Below, piece by piece: positions 20,416 through 20,461 of a DNA stretch of 20,461 nucleotides (within the stretch, counting starts at the first letter, position 1; every line of letters starts with the position of its first letter). The position numbers and the translations under genes are program-made. Location of the stretch: contig JALOAF010000020.1 in NCBI GenBank assembly GCA_023228925.1, forward strand, positions 1 to 20,461, written 5' to 3'. The notes under the pieces were generated by a model that did not search any database, was not told where the DNA came from, and saw only the letters and a list, made by a program, of their open reading frames with translations. The DNA is from Candidatus Absconditabacterales bacterium (GTDB lineage: Bacteria; Patescibacteriota; Gracilibacteria; Absconditabacterales; Absconditicoccaceae).

Positions 20416-20461
20416 ATGCAATATAAAATTTGTAAAAAATGTTGAGAAAAGAAGGTTAAAA
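20416..20461 (+). CDS. Truncated gene start, zinc-ribbon-like N-terminus
   Basis: Fifteen codons are visible before the window ends: MQYKICKKCGEKKVK, with TGA as the Gly of CKKCG. A CxxCG pair so close to the N-terminus is common in small zinc-ribbon proteins and in HNH-type endonucleases. Too little is present to name it. Confidence 0.4.

Overview
The window is AT-rich bacterial DNA in which TGA is read as a sense codon. Nearly every gene is cut by in-frame TGA at conserved glycines, for example the Walker A loop of the ATPase at 2338 and the Rossmann loops of gmd and fcl. This is the UGA=Gly code (table 25) of the candidate phyla Absconditabacteria (SR1) and Gracilibacteria. A second deviation is visible: CGA falls on invariant tryptophans in asnS, gmd, korA, korB and a GT2 glycosyltransferase. 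From memory, CGA=Trp has been reported for Absconditabacteria, so that lineage is the best guess. All coordinates below assume TGA=Gly and CGA=Trp, with stops TAA and TAG only.

Layout. (1) 1-2330 looks like part of a plasmid- or phage-like replicon. It holds a 501-aa archaeo-eukaryotic-type primase and two small downstream genes on the minus strand, then an intergenic region with an 80-bp imperfect hairpin and three 33-bp-spaced palindromic repeats. (2) 2338-5552 on the plus strand carries an AAA/DUF4143 ATPase, a cytidylyltransferase-family nucleotidyltransferase, an AbiEi/AbiEii-type toxin-antitoxin pair, and the C-terminal half of a second copy of the nucleotidyltransferase. The TA pair therefore sits between two diverged copies of one sequence. 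(3) 5576-14797 is a surface-polysaccharide locus of two converging operons. On the plus strand are GT2, GT4 and GT4. On the minus strand, in transcription order, are a Wzx-type flippase, GDP-mannose 4,6-dehydratase, GDP-L-fucose synthase, a SAM methyltransferase, a DUF1647/GT8-like protein and GT2. Together they would make GDP-L-fucose, build and methylate a glycan, and flip it. (4) 14800-17811 contains dinD and asnS, divergently transcribed, enclosed by inverted copies of a dispersed repeat whose spurious translation reads HSEQSEES. (5) 17896-20334 is a korA-korB operon (2-oxoacid:ferredoxin oxidoreductase) with a promoter and a terminator. (6) The right edge shows two interleaved hairpins directly before a truncated zinc-ribbon-like gene.

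No tRNA, rRNA or CRISPR array was seen. No completely new system stands out. The strongest observations are the double codon reassignment, the code-unlike toxin gene flanked by a duplicated gene fragment, and the primase-associated repeat region.
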